Shown here piece by piece: positions 7,136-13,105 of a DNA stretch of 16,892 bases; position 1 is the stretch's first letter, and every line of letters begins with the position of its first letter. The DNA is from Lysobacteraceae bacterium. Its GTDB lineage: Bacteria; Pseudomonadota; Gammaproteobacteria; Xanthomonadales; Xanthomonadaceae. The notes beneath the pieces are model-generated. The model was given only the letters and a program-made list of their open reading frames with translations, had not been told where the DNA came from and searched no databases. The translations under genes were made by a program, and so were the position numbers. The DNA is taken from positions 1-16,892 of the forward strand of contig JAGNNB010000017.1 of NCBI GenBank assembly GCA_017990865.1, in the 5' to 3' direction.

Positions 7136-8851
7136 TCAATGCGCCGCGAGGCGTTCGAACAATGCGTCGCGGGTGAGTTGTTCCGCTTCGCTGGCGCGGC
7201 GCGCGCGATATTCGAACGTGCCGGCGGCGAGCCCGCGCTCGGACACCACCACGCGATGCGGGATGCCGATCAATTCGATATCGGCGAACATCGCGCCCGG
7301 GCGCAGGCCGCGATCATCGAGTACCGCTTCCATACCGGCCGCATTGAATTCGTCGTACAGCGCTTGCGCGGCGGCGGCGACATTGGCGTCGTTCTTCGGA
7401 TTGATCACGCACACCGCGACTTGCCACGGCGCCATCGCGTCCGGCCAGATGATGCCGGCGTCGTCGTGGTTCTGTTCGATCGCCGCGGCGACGATGCGGC
7501 TCACGCCGATGCCGTAGCAGCCCATCGTCGGCGTCGCGGCCTTGCCGTTGGCGTCGAGCACGGTCATGCCCATCGACTCGGAATATTTGCGGCCCAGCGC
7601 GAACACATGGCCGACTTCGATACCGCGCGCGATGCCGAGCGTGCCTTTACCATCGGGCGAGGCGTCGCCGGCCACGACGTTGCGGATGTCGGCGACCAGA
7701 TCGGGTTCGGGCAAGTCGCGGCCCCAGTTGACGCCGGCCAGGTGGTAGCCGGCTTCGTTGGCGCCGGTGACGAAATCGTGCAGCGCGGCGACGCTGCGGT
7801 CGGCGATGATGCGAATCGCCGACCGCAGCGTCGCCGGACCGAGGAAACCCGGCTCGCAGCCGAGGTGTTCCAGAATTTCGGCTTCGGTCGCCATGCGGTA
7901 GTCGGCCAGCCCGGGAATCTTCGCGAGTTTGATCTCGTTGACGCTGTGATCGCCGCGCACCAGCGCGAGCACGAATTGCGGCTGACCCTCCGCATCCGCG
8001 CCCATGATCGCCACCGATTTCGCGGTGCGCTGCAGCGAGATGCCGAGCAGCGCGGCCACGTCCTCGCAGGTCTTCTGCGTCGGCGTCTCGACCTTGAGCA
8101 TCGCTTCGCTCGCCGCCGCGCGCGCGCCTGGCGCCACCGCTTCGGCCAACTCCACATTCGCGGCGTAATCCGAACCATCGGAGAAGGCGATCGCGTCCTC
8201 GCCCGAATCCGCCAGCACGTGAAATTCATGCGACGCGCTACCGCCGATCGCGCCGGTGTCGGCGAACACCGCGCGGAATTTCAAGCCCAGCCGCGTGAAG
8301 ATGCGGCCGTAGGTGTCGTACATGTTCTGGTATTCGGTTTTCAGCGAGTCGTCGTCGCTGTGGAACGAATACGCGTCCTTCATCAAGAACTCGCGCGCGC
8401 GCATCACGCCGAAACGCGGGCGGATCTCGTCGCGGAACTTGGTTTGGATGTTGTAGAAATTCACCGGCAACTGCTTGTAGCTGCTGATTTCCTGACGCGC
8501 GAAATCGGTGATCACCTCTTCGGCGGTGGGGCCGTAGCAGTATTCGGCCTCCTTGCGGTCCTTGATCTTCAACAACTGCCCGCCGAACTTCTGCCAGCGG
8601 CCGGTCTCTTCCCACAATTCCTTCGGCTGCACCGTCGGCATCAGCAACTCGATCGCGCCGGCGCGGTTCATTTCCTCGCGCACCACCGTTTCGACCTTGC
8701 GCAGCACCCGCAGGCCCAGCGGGCTCCAGGTGTACAGGCCGGCCGCGAGCTTGCGCACCATGCCCGCGCGCAGCATCAACTGATGGCTGACGATTTCGGC
8801 GTCGGCCGGGGTTTCCTTTTCGGTACGGAGATGGAACTGCGACAGACGCAT
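7136..8851 (-). CDS. proS: Prolyl-tRNA synthetase
   Basis: A 571-residue class II synthetase that charges tRNA-Pro. The start [20 protein letters not shown] and [20 protein letters not shown] match the bacterial-type enzyme. Class II motif 2 is [30 protein letters not shown] at 139-164. Motif 3 is [17 protein letters not shown] at about 444-460. The INS (YbaK-like) editing domain, which hydrolyses mischarged Ala-tRNA-Pro, occupies about 225-395, with the expected catalytic lysine K278 in RTAKSV and the [10 protein letters not shown] motif (300-309). The C-terminal anticodon-binding domain starts near 475 ([13 protein letters not shown]). Length is normal. The start at 8851 lacks a clear ribosome site. 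The gene stands alone between repeat clusters and converges on the ThrE-like gene. Confidence 0.98.
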   Translation of the reverse strand: MRLSQFHLRTEKETPADAEIVSHQLMLRAGMVRKLAAGLYTWSPLGLRVLRKVETVVREEMNRAGAIELLMPTVQPKELWEETGRWQKFGGQLLKIKDRKEAEYCYGPTAEEVITDFARQEISSYKQLPVNFYNIQTKFRDEIRPRFGVMRAREFLMKDAYSFHSDDDSLKTEYQNMYDTYGRIFTRLGLKFRAVFADTGAIGGSASHEFHVLADSGEDAIAFSDGSDYAANVELAEAVAPGARAAASEAMLKVETPTQKTCEDVAALLGISLQRTAKSVAIMGADAEGQPQFVLALVRGDHSVNEIKLAKIPGLADYRMATEAEILEHLGCEPGFLGPATLRSAIRIIADRSVAALHDFVTGANEAGYHLAGVNWGRDLPEPDLVADIRNVVAGDASPDGKGTLGIARGIEVGHVFALGRKYSESMGMTVLDANGKAATPTMGCYGIGVSRIVAAAIEQNHDDAGIIWPDAMAPWQVAVCVINPKNDANVAAAAQALYDEFNAAGMEAVLDDRGLRPGAMFADIELIGIPHRVVVSERGLAAGTFEYRARRASEAEQLTRDALFERLAAH

Positions 8852-8960
8852 CGGACGACGCTCGGACTGGGGGCTAGCCGGACATTTTGCCCGATACGAG
8901 GCGATCTGCGGAGAATGCGCGATACGCGGTGGCAGATCGCGCGGTCCAATGACGCCCCCG

Positions 8961-9080
8961 ATAGGGTGCGCTTAAGCGCACCGTCTTCGGTTCATGCGAA
9001 TGTCTAAGCGGTGCGCTTGAGCGCACCCCATGGGTTCATGCGACCGTCTAAAACGGTGCGCTTAAGCGCACCCTATGGGG
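8961..9080. repeat. Cluster of three GGTGCGCTTAAGCGCACC-type palindromes
   Basis: Copies lie at 8961-8984, 9008-9033 and 9053-9080. Each centres on GTGCGCTT(A/G)AGCGCAC, a near-perfect self-complementary core. The last two sit in a 44-bp direct repeat beginning TTCATGCGA (8991 and 9035). The first and last copies are in opposite orientation, judged by the flanks ATAGGG and CCTATG. The cluster fills the gap between the proS start and the end of the DUF4124 gene, so it lies in the upstream region of proS. Confidence 0.85.
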
Positions 9081-9104
9081 AGCGAACGGCTCGGTTTTTG
9101 CCGC

Positions 9105-9533
9105 TCAGGGCTTCGCGGCGGCCCGCGTGGGCGCTTTGGCGGCGCAACTCGTCCGCAGCACCATTTGCGCCAGTTCCAACTGCTGGGCGCGTTCGGCTTC
9201 GGGCATATCGGCGTCGGGCTTGCCGTCGCCGTTGGTGTCGCGGCGCAGCGGCTTGCCGGATTTCAGCAGTTCCGCGTTGCTGCGGGCAGTGGCGCATTGC
9301 TGATTTTCGGCGGAGGCCTCGGTCTTCGGCCCTTCGCGCTTGGCGTAGACGAACATCCGGTAGTTCGAGGATCCGGCCTGCGGCGGGGTTTGCGAGTAAT
9401 GGGTGACCCCGTTGGCGTCCTTCCAGGTGTACACATCGCCCGCGAGCGCGGCGGCGTTGGGGCCGAGACAGAGGGCGAGCGCTGTGGCGAGAGTCGCCGC
9501 GGCGAAAGCGGTGCGCGGGAGCGAGCGGAACAT
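9105..9533 (-). CDS. Exported DUF4124 domain protein
   Basis: A 142-residue exported protein of unknown function. Residues 1-31 form a signal peptide (FAAATLATALALCLG, cleavage likely after AALA). The mature N-terminus GDVYTWKDANGVTHYSQTPP is the DUF4124 signature (Y-x-W-x-D-x-x-G-x-x-x-Y-S-x-x-P), a small domain seen in many gammaproteobacterial envelope proteins. Further on, D99-T-N-G-D103-G-K-P-D107 resembles a calcium-binding loop of the EF-hand/dockerin type, but no paired loop is seen. C80 and C130 could form a disulfide in the periplasm. Start 9533 is chosen because the signal peptide begins there; a longer open frame upstream has no such support. It has only a weak site (GCAGG). The gene is divergent from pssA. 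Confidence 0.85.
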   Translation of the reverse strand: MFRSLPRTAFAAATLATALALCLGPNAAALAGDVYTWKDANGVTHYSQTPPQAGSSNYRMFVYAKREGPKTEASAENQQCATARSNAELLKSGKPLRRDTNGDGKPDADMPEAERAQQLELAQMVLRTSCAAKAPTRAAAKP

Positions 9534-9906
9534 GGGCGAGCCTGCGGCGGTGATCGGAAGACGGGCCGATTGCAGCACCATGCCCGGCCATGCGCAAGCC
9601 GAGTCGGTCACGAAGCGTTCCGATTCCAGCCAAGTGCCGGCCAATTCTCGGCCAATTGCCGACCGAATACCGGCCTCGACGGGCGTTCGGGGCAGGCGCG
9701 GCAGACGTCCGGCCCGCATTCATCCCCAGGGGCGAGTTGGCGTCGCGCCGGCCGTTATTACCGGCGTGCGCGGGCTGCGGCGACGCCTTTCCCGTGCGAA
9801 CGCCTGCTCGGGTGCGGGCCGAGGAGGCATTGTGAACCCTCCAAACGGTGGCCCAGGCGGGGCGACGTGGATACGAGAGGCCATCACTCGCTCTACACTG
9901 CGCACC
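9534..9906. other. 373-bp divergent intergenic region
   Basis: It lies between the start of the DUF4124 gene and the pssA start and must hold both promoters. Visible elements: a TACACT box at 9894-9899 that ends 7 bases before the pssA ATG; an AGGAGG followed by an in-frame GTG (9822-9834); and a short GGCCAATT repeat near 9640-9660. Small open frames on both strands show no family features, so no gene is called. Confidence 0.6.
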
Positions 9907-10674
9907 ATGAACGAACCGTCCCCGCCGCCCCGTCCGCGCAACCGCAGCATCTATCTGCTGCCGAACCTGTTCACCACCGCCGCGCTGTTCTCCGGCTTCT
10001 TCGCCATCATCGCCGCGGCGCAGGGCCGCTTCGAACCGGCCTGCGTGGCGATTTTCATCGCTGCGATCCTCGATGGCCTGGACGGGCGCGTGGCGCGCAT
10101 GACCAATACCCAGAGCGAGTTCGGCGTGCAATACGACTCGCTCGCCGATCTGGTCAGCTTCGGCATGGCCCCCGCCCTGGTGATGTACCACTGGGCGCTG
10201 GAATCGCTGAAATACGTGCATCCCACCATCGGCAAGATCGGCTGGCTGGGTGCGTTTCTGTACGCCGCCTGCGCCGCGCTGCGTCTGGCCCGCTTCAACA
10301 GCCAAGTCGAAGTGACCGACAAACGTTGGTTCATCGGCCTGCCCAGCCCGTCGGCGGCGGCGGTGATCGCCAGCTTCGTCTGGATGATGCACGACCTGGG
10401 CTGGAGCGGCGAAGACCTGCGCTACGGCGCGTTGGCGGTGACCGTGATCGCGGGCTTGGCGATGGTCAGCCGCTTCCGTTACCCCAGTTTCAAGGGCGGG
10501 AAAAAACCGCCGGGCGAAGACCGCGTGCCGTTCTTCGCGATCTTCGCTTTGGTGCTGGCGATCATCGGCGTGGTCATCGATCCGCCGAAGGTGCTGTTCG
10601 GCGTGTTCGGCCTGTTCCTGCTGGTCGGGCCGTTGATGTCGCGGCGCATGCGCAAGCGGGCGGGCGAAGCGTGA
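9907..10674 (+). CDS. pssA: CDP-diacylglycerol--serine O-phosphatidyltransferase
   Basis: A 255-residue integral membrane enzyme that joins CDP-diacylglycerol and L-serine to make phosphatidylserine, the precursor of phosphatidylethanolamine. The CDP-alcohol phosphotransferase motif D-G-x2-A-R-x8-G-x3-D-x3-D is complete: D59-G60, A63-R64, G73, D77 and D81, in DGRVARMTNTQSEFGVQYDS and the residues after it. The preceding RNRSIYLLPNLFTTAALFSG is typical of type II PssA, as is ARFN after the third helix. About six to seven hydrophobic helices follow. Start 9907 is preceded by a TACACT box only 7 bases away and no ribosome site. A GTG at 9832, in frame and just after AGGAGG, would add 25 residues; the family usually begins near the chosen ATG. 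The stop overlaps the next start by 4 bases, indicating coupled translation. Confidence 0.93.
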   Translation: MNEPSPPPRPRNRSIYLLPNLFTTAALFSGFFAIIAAAQGRFEPACVAIFIAAILDGLDGRVARMTNTQSEFGVQYDSLADLVSFGMAPALVMYHWALESLKYVHPTIGKIGWLGAFLYAACAALRLARFNSQVEVTDKRWFIGLPSPSAAAVIASFVWMMHDLGWSGEDLRYGALAVTVIAGLAMVSRFRYPSFKGGKKPPGEDRVPFFAIFALVLAIIGVVIDPPKVLFGVFGLFLLVGPLMSRRMRKRAGEA

Positions 10675-10994
10675 ACTGGACGCCGCTGCAGCGCGAAACG
10701 CTGGACGCGATGGGCTTGTCGCCGTATCGGTTGGCGTCCGCGGCGCCGAGCGCTCAGCCGGCTGCGACCGGGCGCGCCGCGGAGGCTCGGCAGACGGTCG
10801 CATCGTCCACGCCGAACGCTGCGATGCTCGGCGATGCCTTCGCCAACGCGCTGCTGCGTGCGGCCGGTCGCGCCGCCGATGCGGCCGATCGCGACGCGGT
10901 GTTGCGCGTCTGTCCGCCGCCGCAGGCATTGCGTGGCGATGCGCGCGCCAAACGCGCGCTGTGGCCCACGCTGCGGGCGATGCGCAGGCATTGA
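10671..10994 (+). CDS. Putative DNA polymerase III psi subunit (HolD-like)
   Basis: A 107-residue protein that starts at a GTG overlapping the pssA stop (GTGA). Two features suggest HolD, the psi subunit that links the clamp loader to chi (HolC) and SSB. First, the N-terminus RETLDAMGLSPYRL resembles the psi N-terminal peptide, which in other gammaproteobacteria has the form LxxLGIxxW. Second, the C-terminus ARAKRALWPTLRAM matches the psi ending ARAALWQQIC of E. coli. It also lies directly upstream of rimI, and in E. coli holD and rimI are adjacent and overlapping. The middle is Ala-rich and not conserved in appearance, and the protein is about 30 residues shorter than E. coli psi (137). The call is by inference; psi is known to diverge fast. 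The stop is 6 bases before the rimI start. Confidence 0.55.
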   Translation: MNWTPLQRETLDAMGLSPYRLASAAPSAQPAATGRAAEARQTVASSTPNAAMLGDAFANALLRAAGRAADAADRDAVLRVCPPPQALRGDARAKRALWPTLRAMRRH

Positions 10995-11000
10995 GCGACG

Positions 11001-11498
11001 ATGATGAGCGCGCAGCCGCAGACGGAATGGGCGGACGGCGAATCCGCGTTCGCGGTGCGCGCGATGCGCGAGGAAGACATCGACGCGGTGATGGCGATCG
11101 AACTGCGCGCTTATCCGTTCCCGTGGACGCACGGCATCTTCCGCGATTGTCTGCGCGCCGGTTACCCGATGTGGTTGGCGCTGCGCGATGACGCGATCGT
11201 CGGCTACGGCGTGCTCAGCGTCGCCGTGCGCGAGGCGCATATCCTCAATCTCTGCGTCGATCCCATCGCGCAAAGCGCCGGGGTCGGCCGTAAATTGTTG
11301 CGCCTGTTGCTGCGCTGCGCCCGCGCGCATCGGGCCGAACGCATTTTTCTGGAAGTACGCCCGTCCAATCCGCGCGCGATCGCGCTGTACAACGACGAGG
11401 GCTTCAACGAAATCGGCCGCCGTCCGCGGTATTACCCGGCCCACAACGGGCGCGAAGACGCGATCGTGATGGCGATGGAGCTGTTGTCGGAAGAATGA
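11001..11498 (+). CDS. rimI: Ribosomal protein S18-alanine N-acetyltransferase
   Basis: A 165-residue GNAT-family enzyme that acetylates the N-terminal alanine of ribosomal protein S18, and possibly other proteins. Features in order: FAVRAMREEDIDAVMAIELR (17-36), YPFPWTHGIFRDCL (38-51), the acetyl-CoA pyrophosphate loop QSAGVGRKLL (91-100), and IFLEVRPSNPRAIALYNDEGF (115-135). E118 and Y130 correspond to the catalytic Glu and Tyr of characterised RimI. The C-terminus RRPRYYPAHNGREDAIVMAM is the typical RimI ending. The start is one of two consecutive ATGs at 11001 and 11004. It is the last gene of the pssA-holD-like-rimI run. Its final 54 bp are repeated 720 bp downstream as a fragment. Confidence 0.94.
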   Translation: MMSAQPQTEWADGESAFAVRAMREEDIDAVMAIELRAYPFPWTHGIFRDCLRAGYPMWLALRDDAIVGYGVLSVAVREAHILNLCVDPIAQSAGVGRKLLRLLLRCARAHRAERIFLEVRPSNPRAIALYNDEGFNEIGRRPRYYPAHNGREDAIVMAMELLSEE

Positions 11499-11554
11499 GC
11501 GTCGCCGCGGTTTCGACGCCGACACGCAATGGAACCGCCGTCGCTGCTCAAACG

Positions 11555-11582
11555 AACAAGCCCGGCGGATGCCGGGCTTGTT
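11555..11582. terminator. Terminator hairpin, copy A
   Basis: A perfect 12-bp stem AACAAGCCCGGC / GCCGGGCTTGTT with a GGAT loop. On the minus strand it is followed by CGTTT, the same tail as at the mscL terminator, so it should end transcripts of small secreted-protein gene A (stop at 11639). It also lies 56 bases after the rimI stop and may act on that transcript, although the plus side lacks a T-run. Confidence 0.75.
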
Positions 11583-11638
11583 GGGTCGAACGCCGCGAAA
11601 ACAGCCGCGTCCGGCGATTTGGCATTAGGCGATGAGGC

Positions 11639-11908
11639 TCACCAGAAGACTTCGCGGGTCAACGGAAGGCCTTTGTACGACTTCGGGCAGCGCAGGCCCG
11701 GCGGCATCGAGAAGATGTAGCCGGAACTGGTCGCCGAATCCCAGTATTCGCAGTGGTACACATTCGGTTGTTCGGTGGGGTCCTGGAAATGCGGGAGCCC
11801 GGTGACCGGGTCCGGATAGGCGCCGCCGATATAAGCGCCCGCGTTCCCGAACGACATCAGCGCACCCAGTCCAAAGCCCAGCGCCATTCCCTTCTTCAAG
11901 TTCAGCAT
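11639..11908 (-). CDS. Small exported two-cysteine protein, copy A, unknown function
   Basis: An 89-residue protein I do not recognise. A signal peptide covers 1-25 (MLNLKKGMALGFGLGALMSF, cleavage likely after NAGA). The mature part is about 64 residues with a tract YIGGAYPDPVTGLPHF, then PNVYHCEYW, GYIFSMPPGLRCPKSYKG and a C-terminal FW. C53 and C74 are the only cysteines and could form one disulfide after export. Start 11908 is fixed by AGGAGT 8 bases upstream; the codon before the shared SKM reading is GTA here, not a start. Copy B, 729 bp away, is 81% identical (72 of 89). No lipobox, membrane span after the signal or known domain is seen. The gene lies between a strong terminator and a conserved upstream region, so it is probably transcribed alone. 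Confidence 0.82.
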   Translation of the reverse strand: MLNLKKGMALGFGLGALMSFGNAGAYIGGAYPDPVTGLPHFQDPTEQPNVYHCEYWDSATSSGYIFSMPPGLRCPKSYKGLPLTREVFW

Positions 11909-11926
11909 CTTGCTTACTCCTACGTA

Positions 11927-11946
11927 CGTTGCCGGTCTTGGCAACG
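11927..11946 (-). promoter_or_regulatory. Inverted repeat in the leader of gene A
   Basis: CGTTGCC, a 6-base loop, GGCAACG (7-bp perfect arms), 19 bases upstream of the gene A start. The same site with only a loop change occurs upstream of gene B. It could be an operator or an RNA hairpin in the leader just before the ribosome site. Confidence 0.5.
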
Positions 11947-11951
11947 GCCTC

Positions 11952-11957
11952 ATTAGA
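11952..11957 (-). promoter_or_regulatory. Candidate -10 box for gene A
   Basis: On the minus strand TCTAAT, one mismatch from TATAAT, conserved at the same place upstream of gene B. Initiation would fall within or next to the inverted repeat. No good -35 box stands at 16-18 bases upstream, which fits a promoter that depends on an activator. Confidence 0.4.
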
Positions 11958-11994
11958 CGCCGCACGTCCGTCGCTGAGTGAAGAATGAAGGCGG

Positions 11995-12016
11995 CGAATA
12001 GGGAACGAATAGGGAA
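11995..12016 (-). promoter_or_regulatory. Two 11-bp direct repeats upstream of gene A
   Basis: CGAATAGGGAA occurs twice in immediate succession (11995-12005 and 12006-12016), a spacing of about one helical turn. They start 38 bases upstream of the candidate -10 box. Gene B has one exact copy and one near copy in the same place. The layout fits binding of a dimeric activator, but no regulator is identified. Confidence 0.4.
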
Positions 12017-12152
12017 GAAAGATCGCAATCGACGCTCAAAACCATAGGCCCGCGCCGTTTTGGGTCTACCCCGCAGCTTGCTGCGGAGGCTATGTCTCGA
12101 TGCCCGCCGCAACAGCGCACGCGAACAGTGACGCTCGCCCAACCCGCGCTAA

Positions 12153-12227
12153 TACCCGGCCCACAACGGGCGCGAAGATGCGATCGTGATGGCGATGGAG
12201 TTGTTGCCCACTCAGCACGAACGCTGA
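12153..12227 (+). pseudogene. rimI 3' fragment left by tandem duplication
   Basis: Bases 12153-12206 match 11433-11486 at 52 of 54 positions and encode the last part of RimI (YPAHNGREDAIVMAMELL). The reading continues PTQHER and stops at 12225-12227. Nothing upstream of 12153 resembles the rest of rimI, so this is a promoterless remnant. Both differences are synonymous C/T changes. An 8-bp hairpin (CACTCAGC/GCTGAGTG, 12209-12230) spans its end and is absent from copy A. Confidence 0.9.
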
Positions 12228-12283
12228 GTGCGAGGCGAGGAAGCCGCGCGCGTCTGGTCGATGCCATTCATTGCCCGAAAACG

Positions 12284-12311
12284 AACAAGCCCGGCGGATG
12301 CCGGGCTTGTT
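12284..12311. terminator. Terminator hairpin, copy B
   Basis: Identical in stem and loop to the hairpin at 11555-11582 and followed on the minus strand by CGTTTT. It should end transcripts of small secreted-protein gene B, whose stop lies 57 bases upstream on the minus strand. Confidence 0.78.
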
Positions 12312-12367
12312 GGGTCGAACGCCGCGAATAGAGCCGCGTTCGGCGATATGGCGTTAGCCGATGGGGC

Positions 12368-12637
12368 TCACCAGAATTCTTCGCTGGTCAGCGGAACGCC
12401 CATGTACGACTTCGGGCACTTCTGCCCTGGCGGCATCGAGAACACGTATCCGGAGTGCGTCACTTCGTTCCAGTATTCGCAGTGCCACACATTCGGCTGC
12501 CTGGACGGGTCGACGAAATGCGGCAACCCTGTGACCGGGTCCGGATAGGCGCCGCCGATATAAGCGCCGGCGTTTCCGAACGCCATCAACGCCACCAGCC
12601 CGAAGCCCAGCGCCATTCCCTTTTTCAAGTTCAGCAT
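12368..12637 (-). CDS. Small exported two-cysteine protein, copy B, unknown function
   Basis: An 89-residue paralogue of copy A, with the same signal peptide (residues 1-25, two changes) and an unchanged YIGGAYPDPVTGLPHF tract. Of 17 differences, 15 lie in residues 42-87, including V42, R46, W51, N57-E58-V59, H61 and E87. Both cysteines (53 and 74), the PPG and CPKSY motifs and the C-terminal FW are kept. The GTG at 12644-12646 gives an alternative start adding MSK, but in copy A that codon is GTA, so the shared ATG at 12637 with AGGAGT upstream is preferred. Retained open frame, ribosome site and terminator indicate that both copies are functional genes. The nature of the changes suggests divergence in partner or target, which is inference. 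Confidence 0.82.
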   Translation of the reverse strand: MLNLKKGMALGFGLVALMAFGNAGAYIGGAYPDPVTGLPHFVDPSRQPNVWHCEYWNEVTHSGYVFSMPPGQKCPKSYMGVPLTSEEFW

Positions 12638-13105
12638 CTTGCTCACTCCTCAGTACGTTGCCGGTTTTGGCAACGGCTTCATTAGATGCCGCGCGTCGGT
12701 CGCTGAGTGAAAAATAGAGGCGGCAACTAGGGAACGAATAGGGAAGAAATATCGCAAACGACCCTCCAAGCATCGGCGCGCGCTGTTTTGAAGAGACTCC
12801 GCAGCGGGGTGCGGGCCGCTGATTTCTCGACGCCTACCGTAACCGAGCGCGAACAATGTGGCGGCGCATCCAGATGCCTCGCGCGATCGCTGCGAGGCCG
12901 CGCGTTTCGCGGCCCGGCGAGGAGGTGTCGCGGTCCTGTCCGCCCGAGGTCGTCAGTGAGCCCGGCGCAACGATTCGGGGCGCAACGATCCTTAGCGAAG
13001 GGGCTTCCGCGCACCCCCAATGCCCGGCGCGATAGCCGAAAGCCGACTCGGAACCGGTAGAGCCGCCGAGCCCGCTCTACCGGCTCACGATGGGAGCGCT
13101 TGTCG
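12638..13105. other. 468-bp intergenic region upstream of gene B and downstream of valS
   Basis: The left part, to about 12870, is the upstream region of gene B and is recognisably homologous to 11909-12150. It contains the inverted repeat at 12656-12675, a TCTAAT box at 12681-12686 (minus) and the direct-repeat pair at 12724-12745 (one copy altered to CAACTAGGGAA). Similarity fades near 12870, the right edge of the duplication. From there to the valS stop I see no gene; the only clear structure is the hairpin at 13054-13083. Confidence 0.7.
13054..13083 (-). terminator. Possible valS terminator
   Basis: A perfect 10-bp stem CCGGTAGAGC / GCTCTACCGG with a 10-base loop, 22 bases after the valS stop on the minus strand. 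The tail is TTCCGAGT, not a proper T-run, so intrinsic termination may be weak. Confidence 0.5.

Noticed and set aside
7064..9007. Plus-strand open frame of 647 codons opposite proS
   Set aside because: It mirrors the prolyl-tRNA synthetase codons, runs through repeats at both ends and shows no family motif.
9075..10670. Upstream extension of the frame that ends in the HolD-like gene
   Set aside because: The part before 10671 is out of frame with pssA and shows no protein features; only the last 108 codons, from the GTG overlapping the pssA stop, look real.
12092..12331. Small plus-strand frame across the rimI fragment
   Set aside because: The rimI similarity is in a different reading, which stops at 12225-12227; the rest covers the terminator hairpin.
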